Source: Desulfosudis oleivorans
GTDB taxonomy: Bacteria > Desulfobacterota > Desulfobacteria > Desulfobacterales > SURF-7
Direction: 5' to 3'
Length of the DNA: 64,000 bases
Assembly (NCBI GenBank): GCA_020723305.1
Contig: DYJC01000007.1
Coordinates: 174,125 to 238,124, forward strand
Each line of letters starts with the position of its first letter. Position 1 is the stretch's first letter. The notes beneath the pieces are model-generated. The model saw nothing but the letters and a program-made list of their open reading frames with translations. It had not been told where the DNA came from and made no database searches. Below, one piece after another: positions 27,004 to 34,984 of this stretch. Made by a program: the position numbers and the translations under genes.

Positions 27004-29436
27004 TCACCATGGCATGGAAAGGCGTTCAATGATATTCCTTCTCGCCAGAACCCTGGAACAAAGTTCCCATCGATCACGGTCCGGGTCGATGGTTGTCTTG
27101 TATCTGATTTCAAAGATGTTATTTGCCTGTCGCCGAAGGTGAACGTATTTGTCCATCATCTCTTCCAGTTTTTCCAAACTTTCAATCCAATCATCATCGA
27201 TCGTATCCGGAAGACCGCCAAAAATATCATACCGGTCTTTCATTCTACGAGACAGGACGTTATATATTTTTTCATCCTGTGTCGCATGATAGACCAGATT
27301 GAGCATATCCACATTGCGCCGGGCCTGACCAAAACGTTTGATACGGCCCAATCGCTGTTCCAGTCTGGATGGATTCCAAGGCAAATCCACATTGATGAGT
27401 GTACCCAGGGTCTGCAAGTTCAGCCCCTCGCAAGCAGCGTCGGTTGCTACAACAAGACGAATTTCCCGTTTCTTGACAGCATTTTTGATGTCTTCACGCT
27501 CCACGGAAGCAAAGTCTTCTCCCCGGAATAATCCGCTTTTTCCGGCTCCTGCATAGACACCTACAGTTTGGAGCATCCTCTCAGCCGTTGCCTTTCCGGA
27601 TGCGAAACTGGAACAGATTCTCTGAAGAAGCATGGTTTTCATGAATCCTGCCGATCTGGTTCTTTTCTTGAGAGCAATGGTAAACGATTCTGCTGCCTGG
27701 TAGGCAAGATCAAAGGGCAGGTTGGTCAGAAGACCCAGGCCGTCAAATCCCACTCCTGTATAGGCCGTATCGGGTGCATCCGGGTTGGGGTGCACATTCA
27801 CGCCTATTTTTTCCAGGAGATTTTTCTCTTCCAGCGTCTGCCGACGCCGTAGAACGGTATGGCGGACAATCGGATTGTTTTCCACCAGGAACCCCGGTGA
27901 TAAGGTTTCACCAATTGCCTGTTGTTCTAGAAAGCCCAGTGAGCCAAAGCCTCGATCGGAATAAAATACCGTTTCAGCCATTCCTAGATGCAGGCGCAGG
28001 GTTGTAAAAAGAGCATTTTCAGATGACGGAGGCAAAGGGTTGCGCAACCATTCCCAGGCTTCCTTTTCTTCCAATGGCGTTGTGTTGCCCTTTATCACCG
28101 GCAACGCTTTTTCATCATCCACCCATTGGCTGCAAAGCTCCCGGCCAAGAACAAAATCCGCACCAGCGTTCAAAATGCGTAGCAAGTCCCATAACTCATG
28201 GACTTCCGTCTGAATAGGGGTTGCTGTTCCAAGCAACAGGTTCTTTGTGCGCGGTCCGATTTTGAGCATAAAATCGAGCAGGTTGTTTGCTTCATCCTTT
28301 TTTTGGCCAAGACCACCGCGTCTGCGGGCTTTATGCGCCTCATCAAGAATTACCGTCCCGTATTTACGTTCCAGCAAATATTTACGTTCATCTGAGTCAT
28401 GAAAAATCAGGCCTGTGGAAACAATTGCAATACGCAACGGGCAGCGGGTGATATCTTCCGCGCCACGCGTCTTGATTACATGCCCTTTGGGATCGAGCCA
28501 GATTTTTTTGGCAGATGACCAGACCACGCTGGGAACACCTAATTTATCGTAAAGTTCAACCTGCCATTGTATTGTCAAGGTTGATGGGCAGAGTATCAGA
28601 ACCGGGCCGTCTTCCAGCAGCGCCGAGATCATGGCGCTTGCCGCCAGAGACAAGGTTTTGCCGACACCGACTTCATCGGCGAGCAGCAGCCGGGCCTTGC
28701 CGTAAGTCTCCCGATGCTGCATAAACATGGTAACAAAGGAGCGCTGCCAGGGTTGAAGCTGTTCTCCACCCCGGTAAATCGGGCTCTCCGCCAGTGCGGC
28801 AGCGGGCAATTCGTCGGTTTTTGCCTCTTCAAAGCGAATTTCCACACGATCTGCAACACGTTTGATTTCTTCGACTATCGCATCCGGTAAAAGATAAGAA
28901 TCCTGCCAGAGGGCATTAAATTCCTCTTCAACCCATGTAACTCCTTCCGGTGATGGGTCCTCCCATAAGATTTCGTAGTTACGGGAAAAAGCACTTTTGG
29001 TTTCATTAATGGAACCCAGAAAACAGGTTTTTTGGCCGTCGGCAGCTTCAATGACACCGGCCTTGCCATGGACAAAAACGCGATTCTTTGGAACTACCCG
29101 TATTTCGACCCGCCCGCTGGTCAACAGATCATGCAGTCTTCGGTAGCGTTCCCGGTGGAGCAGGGCCTCAACCTCAGCCGGAGCTTCATTCCAGCGTTCT
29201 TTGAGTGCTGTTTCGCGGACATGCTTTGATACGACTACATCGGAGGCGTCAAGCTCGCTATTACACACAATTTGGACTTTGGGAATGGAGGCGATCTCTT
29301 CGCCTACCAGTTCAAATATCGAGCTTCGAAAATAGCCGGCAATACGCTTATAAGATCTTGCCCCTTGAAGCTGATCTGCAAGAAAGGCATGATCAAGCCG
29401 CTGGCGGCGCGATGAGAATCGGTTGATAATGGTCAT
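27004..29436 (-). CDS. PLD-domain SNF2-type helicase (anti-phage associated)
   Basis: This protein is about 810 aa. The N-terminal phospholipase D-like domain has one HKD signature (HGKAGV with GSINETKSAFSRN). The SNF2 ATPase has Walker A ADEVGVGKT, DEAH box ILDEAHKARRR, GTATP and motif VI QRLGRIKRFGQ. ATG 29436 overlaps the darG stop as ATGA and is preferred over 29460. PLD-SNF2 proteins are known partners of DUF1156/DUF499 modification-type defence loci. The PLD domain is a candidate nuclease. It is the last gene of the operon. Confidence 0.85.
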   Translation of the reverse strand: MTIINRFSSRRQRLDHAFLADQLQGARSYKRIAGYFRSSIFELVGEEIASIPKVQIVCNSELDASDVVVSKHVRETALKERWNEAPAEVEALLHRERYRRLHDLLTSGRVEIRVVPKNRVFVHGKAGVIEAADGQKTCFLGSINETKSAFSRNYEILWEDPSPEGVTWVEEEFNALWQDSYLLPDAIVEEIKRVADRVEIRFEEAKTDELPAAALAESPIYRGGEQLQPWQRSFVTMFMQHRETYGKARLLLADEVGVGKTLSLAASAMISALLEDGPVLILCPSTLTIQWQVELYDKLGVPSVVWSSAKKIWLDPKGHVIKTRGAEDITRCPLRIAIVSTGLIFHDSDERKYLLERKYGTVILDEAHKARRRGGLGQKKDEANNLLDFMLKIGPRTKNLLLGTATPIQTEVHELWDLLRILNAGADFVLGRELCSQWVDDEKALPVIKGNTTPLEEKEAWEWLRNPLPPSSENALFTTLRLHLGMAETVFYSDRGFGSLGFLEQQAIGETLSPGFLVENNPIVRHTVLRRRQTLEEKNLLEKIGVNVHPNPDAPDTAYTGVGFDGLGLLTNLPFDLAYQAAESFTIALKKRTRSAGFMKTMLLQRICSSFASGKATAERMLQTVGVYAGAGKSGLFRGEDFASVEREDIKNAVKKREIRLVVATDAACEGLNLQTLGTLINVDLPWNPSRLEQRLGRIKRFGQARRNVDMLNLVYHATQDEKIYNVLSRRMKDRYDIFGGLPDTIDDDWIESLEKLEEMMDKYVHLRRQANNIFEIRYKTTIDPDRDRWELCSRVLARRNIIERLSMPW

Positions 29437-30485
29437 GTCTGTTGGGGATGCTGGAGCCATCCTTTTCGTTCAAGAATGTCCCAGGCAAGTCTGATATGTT
29501 TTTCCTGAAACATCCGCTTGCGGTTGCTCCATTGATAGGTTTTGCTGACCGCGTGATCGACGGTTGTAGCCCCTTCGAAATTTGCAACCCAGTGAACAGT
29601 GGAAAGGAGTTCCATTCCAGATGGTGTTTCAAAGCCGGTAATCAGATCAACAACCCTTTGATAATGTTTTTGCGTAACAGGATGATCTTCAAGGAAACGC
29701 TCCGCCTTTGGGAGCACCTCAGGAAACAGGCTGATCTCCCGTCCAGGATTGTCCTCAGCATCGCCATATCCGCTTATGAAGTGGCCTTCCATAAGGGATA
29801 GGACATGGCGCAGGTTTCGGGCATACGGTCCATAAGTACCTTTGTCATATTGAAGTCTCAATCCTTCGCCTGCTTCCTGCATGAAATACATTAATTTGTG
29901 GATTTCCAGAAGGGTTACAAACGGATCCATAACCGCCGATAGATAGCTTCGCATCAAAACAAGCAGCGCAGCACGGCCAACAGTCAGGCCTGGTTTTTTT
30001 TGGGTGTGAGCCATTTTTTTTGCAGAAGGTGCTCCTTTTGGTTCATAAAGAAGAACCTTCACCTCCGTCAGATGCTGAAAAGCCTCTTCGATTTTCGTGC
30101 GGACATCGACCCATGGCAACCCGCCAAGGCCACATCCAAGGGGCGGGATTGCTATGGAGCGGATATCTCTGTTGCTTACCTCTTTGATGAGTGTCTGCAA
30201 TCCAGCCTCGATGTCCTCCATCCGGCTTTTGCCTTTCCAATGTCGTTTGGTTGGGAAATTGATCACATAGCGAGGGTTGCCGATGCTATCGAGATCATAG
30301 ATGAACATCTTGCCCGGCTTTAATTCTTTATTATCGCATACCTTCTTATATTCCTTAAAATTTTCAGGAAACATTTTCTTGAATTGGAGTGCAATTCCCC
30401 GGCCCATGACCCCGACACAATTCACGGTGTTCACCAATGCCTCGGCATTTGCGCTTAAAATGTCACCTTGTGTAATTTCGATCAT
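29433..30485 (-). CDS. darG: DarG-type macrodomain antitoxin (DNA ADP-ribosyl glycohydrolase)
   Basis: This is a 350-aa protein. The N-terminal macrodomain (about 1-155) has VNCVGVMGRGIALQF and IPPLGCGLGGLPW and should remove ADP-ribose from thymidine in DNA. The C-terminal domain (about 165-345) matches the DarT-binding half of DarG. It begins 19 bp after darT with AAGGAGG upstream and overlaps the helicase start. The pair forms a DarTG toxin-antitoxin and anti-phage module. Confidence 0.92.
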   Translation of the reverse strand: MIEITQGDILSANAEALVNTVNCVGVMGRGIALQFKKMFPENFKEYKKVCDNKELKPGKMFIYDLDSIGNPRYVINFPTKRHWKGKSRMEDIEAGLQTLIKEVSNRDIRSIAIPPLGCGLGGLPWVDVRTKIEEAFQHLTEVKVLLYEPKGAPSAKKMAHTQKKPGLTVGRAALLVLMRSYLSAVMDPFVTLLEIHKLMYFMQEAGEGLRLQYDKGTYGPYARNLRHVLSLMEGHFISGYGDAEDNPGREISLFPEVLPKAERFLEDHPVTQKHYQRVVDLITGFETPSGMELLSTVHWVANFEGATTVDHAVSKTYQWSNRKRMFQEKHIRLAWDILERKGWLQHPQQT

Positions 30486-30504
30486 GTATGCCTCCTTGAT
30501 ATGG

Positions 30505-31158
30505 TCAATAATACCATGTTCTTTCGATTGACACCATGGGATGATGCTGAATATTCCGTAGAATGCCGTTGACTTGATCGCATACTGTTGCAGTCAAGAC
30601 TCCGATTTTTTCTACCAGGTGCCAGGGACAGGTATCATGAATCAAAAACTCAGCCTGTTTGCCTTCCTTGATTACTGAATCACGAAAGTCAATCGATGTG
30701 ACCGCCTCCCAGTTTATATTATCCAATTCATTTCGGTTGTTATAGAAATCAGCAATGCGACTGCCGGCATTCCGGTCGGAAAAAGCCCAGCGTATCCCAT
30801 GCTGATCCGCCCAACTGATGGCGGTTTCCATATCCACTTGCAGGTGCAGAATCGGTGTCTGTCCATTACGGTAATGGGACAGATCCGGATGATTGCCCAT
30901 GTGAATAATATACAGCATGATCGAGCGCGGACAAAAATAGAACGGCACGTACTCACCGACCATGGTGCCACTATGGCATGAAACCCCTATTTCATGCAAC
31001 CTTCGTCTTTTGATTTCCGTCATGCCGATGGTTGTCTGGCAATCTCCCAGGATCATGCGTCGGCTATCCGCTTCGATGCAACCGGCAGCCAGAATGGATG
31101 CAAGATTGTCCACATGGGTGATATGGTAAATTTTCGGCTGGATCGGTGGAGCCGTCAT
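30505..31158 (-). CDS. darT: DarT-type DNA thymidine ADP-ribosyltransferase (DUF4433)
   Basis: This is a 217-aa toxin that ADP-ribosylates thymidine in single-stranded DNA using NAD. The NAD-site start YHITHVDNLASIL (H12 region) is present, with the catalytic glutamate E170 in KQAEFLIHD and the FYFCPRSIMLY motif. It is intact by length. The start is 11 bp after the upstream chimeric gene, so expression depends on that gene's promoter. Confidence 0.92.
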   Translation of the reverse strand: MTAPPIQPKIYHITHVDNLASILAAGCIEADSRRMILGDCQTTIGMTEIKRRRLHEIGVSCHSGTMVGEYVPFYFCPRSIMLYIIHMGNHPDLSHYRNGQTPILHLQVDMETAISWADQHGIRWAFSDRNAGSRIADFYNNRNELDNINWEAVTSIDFRDSVIKEGKQAEFLIHDTCPWHLVEKIGVLTATVCDQVNGILRNIQHHPMVSIERTWYY

Positions 31159-31169
31159 GCATTCCTCAC

Positions 31170-32753
31170 TTATCCCAGACGCTGGTTTTTGATCAGTTCC
31201 CGGAGCACACGGGCCGCACCGGCTTCTTCGGGCCGCAGTTCTTCAAGGTGTTTGGCAAGATAATCCGCCAGCTCAATCGCCATGTCACGCTGGGTCATGT
31301 CACTGTAATAGTTTGGGATATTCAGGGTCAAATGGGCCTGCACTTCATGACCGTCCATGTTTTTGACAAGTTCCATGATCGCATACAGCACGGCCCGTAA
31401 TACCGACTGATGCATTTCCGAGCTTTCCCCCATCTCGGTCCGGCCGAACTCCACGGCACTTTTCAAACGAGCGTTGTTCGCCTTCCGGCTGGCCATGAAA
31501 GCCTGAAAATCACGCACTTTAAAAGCCTTGGCAAAATTCTGGTAGTTATCCAGGGTTTTAACGCCCCGTGCTTCCAGATCTATCATTTTCAGGTAGAAAC
31601 GCTCTGCGCCGCTGAGTTTGTCCCAGTGGCTCTTGGGGATGCCCTGAGGCACCAGGCACTGATTGGCGGTGTCCACGGCAAAGGCGATGAGTCCGTCCAC
31701 GAATGTCGTTTCCCCTTTGACCCGCGGCCGGATCGCCTCAACGGTCATGTCACGGCCGTCAATCACGGCATACCGGGTCAGCACCCGCAGGGCTGCGGCA
31801 TAGCCTGCCATCTGAATGTCTGCATCCTCGAACACGTTTTCATCCCGGTACAGGCCTTTGGCCGCCTGATTGAGGCCGGTCAGGGCGTTTACCTGTTCTT
31901 CCACCTCTTCCTGAATCTCCCAAGCCAGGTCGTCGCGGGTGGTTTTAAGTGTGCCCAAGCGTTTGCGCAGAATATTATATATCTCATTGGCGGCCAGATC
32001 GACCGGAGTGATGTTCCGCTCCTGGCGGCCTAGTTCGGAGCGCGCATCTTCCAGGGCACGATGGATGAGGTTTGCACCGGTTCTATAAGCCGCGGAAAGA
32101 TCCGAAACAACCACGCATACATTCTTTTTTTTACCTGCGGCAGTAAGAAGGTTGGCAAAGGCACGGGTCGCGATGTCGGCAACCGTTCCGTTTCCCACCT
32201 TCTGGGTATCCAGATAATGAAAGTAAGGAGGCATTTCATCCAACAGAATGAGGACAGGCTGATCACCCTCAAACAGTTTCAGCCAGTCTTTTTCATCCGG
32301 CGCCTTGGGGCCGCTTGTCCAGAAGGTGCTGAACCGGTCTCCTTTGCCGAGCTGATAGGCAATTTCCCCCCAGAAAAAATGATCCGGGTTATTACGGCCG
32401 TTAAAGGCCGCTATTTCTGCACTTGCGAAGGCAGATGCTTGAGAAATTCCACCGCAATATGCCTTTCGAAGTTCCGGATGTCTGGCAAGAAGGCCAAACC
32501 CGACCAGGAGATGGGTTTTACCACCACCCATGGCCTGCTTGAGATGAAAAACAGCCTGAGATGATGTCCCGGCCAAACGGGCAAGCCCCTCGCTGATAAG
32601 ATCCCGCATGCCTTGGGTAATGTGGGTTTTTTCAAAAAACGTCTTGCCGTCACCTTCTGCGGTGATCAATTCGTCAAGCTGCTCAATCTGATCGCTGAGT
32701 TTAATCGACAAGGCATTCGGCTGAAGTTCACAAGCATCTTTTACAGTTTTCAT
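31170..32753 (-). CDS. Chimera: DUF499 ATPase N-terminus joined to DUF1156 methylase C-terminus
   Basis: This is a 527-aa protein in two unrelated halves. Residues 1 to about 265 match the start of DUF499 ATPases, with Walker A GGGKTH (about 76-81) and Walker B VLILLDE (167-173). The change comes near ILRKRLGTLK. Residues about 270-527 match the C-terminal end of DUF1156 DNA methylases (FEDADIQMAGYAAALRVLTR, SGAERFYLKMIDLEARG, TLDNYQNFAKAF). Both parents are normally much longer proteins. The methyltransferase motifs and the ATPase C-terminus are missing, which suggests a deletion. The frame is intact. It is the first gene of the darTG-helicase operon. Confidence 0.7.
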   Translation of the reverse strand: MKTVKDACELQPNALSIKLSDQIEQLDELITAEGDGKTFFEKTHITQGMRDLISEGLARLAGTSSQAVFHLKQAMGGGKTHLLVGFGLLARHPELRKAYCGGISQASAFASAEIAAFNGRNNPDHFFWGEIAYQLGKGDRFSTFWTSGPKAPDEKDWLKLFEGDQPVLILLDEMPPYFHYLDTQKVGNGTVADIATRAFANLLTAAGKKKNVCVVVSDLSAAYRTGANLIHRALEDARSELGRQERNITPVDLAANEIYNILRKRLGTLKTTRDDLAWEIQEEVEEQVNALTGLNQAAKGLYRDENVFEDADIQMAGYAAALRVLTRYAVIDGRDMTVEAIRPRVKGETTFVDGLIAFAVDTANQCLVPQGIPKSHWDKLSGAERFYLKMIDLEARGVKTLDNYQNFAKAFKVRDFQAFMASRKANNARLKSAVEFGRTEMGESSEMHQSVLRAVLYAIMELVKNMDGHEVQAHLTLNIPNYYSDMTQRDMAIELADYLAKHLEELRPEEAGAARVLRELIKNQRLG

Positions 32754-32947
32754 AGGATTACAACTCCATCAGCGTGCAACTATCTTCGAATCAATAGAAA
32801 GTGGTCTCGCAATACTCTTTTTTAATAGGCTTATATCTTGATTTTACAAAGACCTGGTTTACGCGTCTCTCATCCAGGCAAACAGGTGTAAACGCTGATA
32901 AACTATTTCAGAACAAGATTCATTGTCAAGCATTATTCAGATTGTAA

Positions 32948-34138
32948 TCAGGATTTTACCGATTTGGAATGATCGACGGATTGAAGGGTGAAACGGCGGG
33001 TGCCCATACTCATCAGAAAACCTCCGGCAAGTGCGATCAATGCGCTTGCCGCAAACAGCCAGGCTGATCCGATCGAATCATAGAAGATTCCGTTGACAAG
33101 GAATCCGACGGTCATGCCAAGGCCGTAAGTAACGGCATTGTTGACCGCCTGACCGAATGTTTTGGCCTCGGATGGGACCGTCCGGTCTATATAAAGGATG
33201 CTGGCGATATGAAATGTTCCATAGGTAAGGGCATGCAAAATCTGAGATAGAAGGATAATCACGGCAGAATCTGTAAAACAGAGAATCAGCCATCGCAAGG
33301 CTGCAACCAGAAAGGAGAGCTTCAGAATCTTTTCAATGGGGTATTTTTTAAAAATAACATCTGATTTCATCATGATAAAGATTTCAGCAATCGAGGCCAA
33401 TGCCCAGGTAATGCCGATGAAGGTTTTACCGTAACCCAACCCTTCGAGGTGAATGGAAAAAAAACCATAATAGGTCCCATGGCTGAACAGCATGAAAAAG
33501 GAAGCGGTCAGAAAGATGAGCAGTCGCGGCTGCAAGAGAACCCTGGCTCCAGGGCCAAAGGAGCCTTTCGGGGGGCTGACGGTATCGAGGACGCTGAATG
33601 AAAGGAGAGCCTGCAAGATTGAGCCGGCCAGAATCCAGGGAAGGATGATATCAACGGATTGAAGATCGATCAGACGGCCGATGAGAACCACAAAAGTGAT
33701 AAAGTTGATGGAACCCCACACCCTCACCCTGCCATACTGTTTTCTTTCTTTTCCCAGGATATCCATGGTAAATGCTTCCAGAAAGGAGATCAAAGGAGAA
33801 TAGAAAATACCGTACAATATGCAGATCAGGAGCATCAGCCGGAAATCGGTTGTAAAGAGAAAAAACGACCAAACCAGACAACTGATAAAATGACACGCAA
33901 CAAATACGGGTTTTCGTATCCGGAAACGGTCGGCAACTACGCCCCAGAATATTGGGAATAATACTGTGGTGGCTGTCCGGACAGCTGACATCAGGCCGAT
34001 CTGAAAACCGGAAAAATCCAAATGGAAACAATAGAGATTGAAATAGGGAAGATAAATGCCCAACACACCGAAATACAGAAAATACTGAAGGCCAAGTATC
34101 AGTCTGGGTGATGGTGAAAAATGTTGATTTGAAATCAT
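32948..34138 (-). CDS. Major facilitator superfamily transporter
   Basis: This protein is about 396 aa with twelve predicted membrane helices. It has the loop motif GVVADRFRIRKPVF between helices 2 and 3 and PLISFLEAFTMDILGKERKQYG, typical of the MFS_1-like/nucleoside:proton-symporter-like group. The substrate is unknown. ATG 34138 (MISNQHF) is chosen; the 65 residues upstream in frame look non-coding. It is monocistronic. Confidence 0.85.
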   Translation of the reverse strand: MISNQHFSPSPRLILGLQYFLYFGVLGIYLPYFNLYCFHLDFSGFQIGLMSAVRTATTVLFPIFWGVVADRFRIRKPVFVACHFISCLVWSFFLFTTDFRLMLLICILYGIFYSPLISFLEAFTMDILGKERKQYGRVRVWGSINFITFVVLIGRLIDLQSVDIILPWILAGSILQALLSFSVLDTVSPPKGSFGPGARVLLQPRLLIFLTASFFMLFSHGTYYGFFSIHLEGLGYGKTFIGITWALASIAEIFIMMKSDVIFKKYPIEKILKLSFLVAALRWLILCFTDSAVIILLSQILHALTYGTFHIASILYIDRTVPSEAKTFGQAVNNAVTYGLGMTVGFLVNGIFYDSIGSAWLFAASALIALAGGFLMSMGTRRFTLQSVDHSKSVKS

Positions 34139-34427
34139 GATGTTGTCGTATCGGTTCGAGCAAACTTTTTTTCTGAACCAGTTATGTGATCCTGTAGCGG
34201 TTTGCCATAAACTGTCCGGTGGATATGTGAAATACTTTTTCTTGATTGTTGTACCCGTATTTTTATCATGGATGAAAATAGAATGATACAAGAAAATGTG
34301 GATATTCATTCGGGCACTATTTACAAATAACATTTGCAGTGTTAAATTCTAAAACACTCACCATAAAAAGGTCGTTTTTTGAAACACATCTTGGGTCATT
34401 CCAACGATTTTTAAGCAGGAGTGGAAA

Positions 34428-34874
34428 ATGGATTTTATTAAAATAAGATTTGGTAATGATTTTGTTCATGAAAAATCAAGGTTTGAAAAAAACATTGATG
34501 AGATGTTCCAATCCATGAGCCCGATTTTTACACTTTCAGAAGGGCCCTGGAAACCCCTCATGGATATCTATGAGGCACCGGATGAAATATTCATTTTTGC
34601 CGAAATCGCAGGGGCTATCAAGGAGGATCTGGAACTTGAGATCAATACCAAAGCTATCCGGATCAGCGGTGTACGGTCGGTCTCACCACCGGTGACCAAT
34701 GCAAGGTTTCGCCTGGCTGAAATACAGCACGGTCCTTTTGAGCGGGTTTTATTTTTGCCCACGCCGATTGATACGGAACGTGTCTCCGCATCCTATTCAA
34801 ACGGCTTTCTGGAGATCAAGCTTGCAAAATTAAAATTTGATAAAACCCGTACCATCCCGATTCAGGAAGGGTAG
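34428..34874 (+). CDS. Small heat shock protein (Hsp20/alpha-crystallin)
   Basis: This 148-aa holdase chaperone has an alpha-crystallin domain from about residue 45, with LMDIYEAPDEIFIFAEIAG and the strand FERVLFLPTPID, then NGFLEIKLAK. The usual C-terminal I-x-I tail is represented by RTIPIQ. It sits directly upstream of lon, a common protein quality-control pairing. Confidence 0.92.
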   Translation: MDFIKIRFGNDFVHEKSRFEKNIDEMFQSMSPIFTLSEGPWKPLMDIYEAPDEIFIFAEIAGAIKEDLELEINTKAIRISGVRSVSPPVTNARFRLAEIQHGPFERVLFLPTPIDTERVSASYSNGFLEIKLAKLKFDKTRTIPIQEG

Positions 34875-34984
34875 GTTTCTCATGACCTTGCGGTCTAAGA
34901 GGAAAATCGGCAGGCCAGTATGACTTTATTCAAAGTATGGCGTCTGGCTTGCCATGACAAGAAATACTGAAAATGGAGAAGGAT

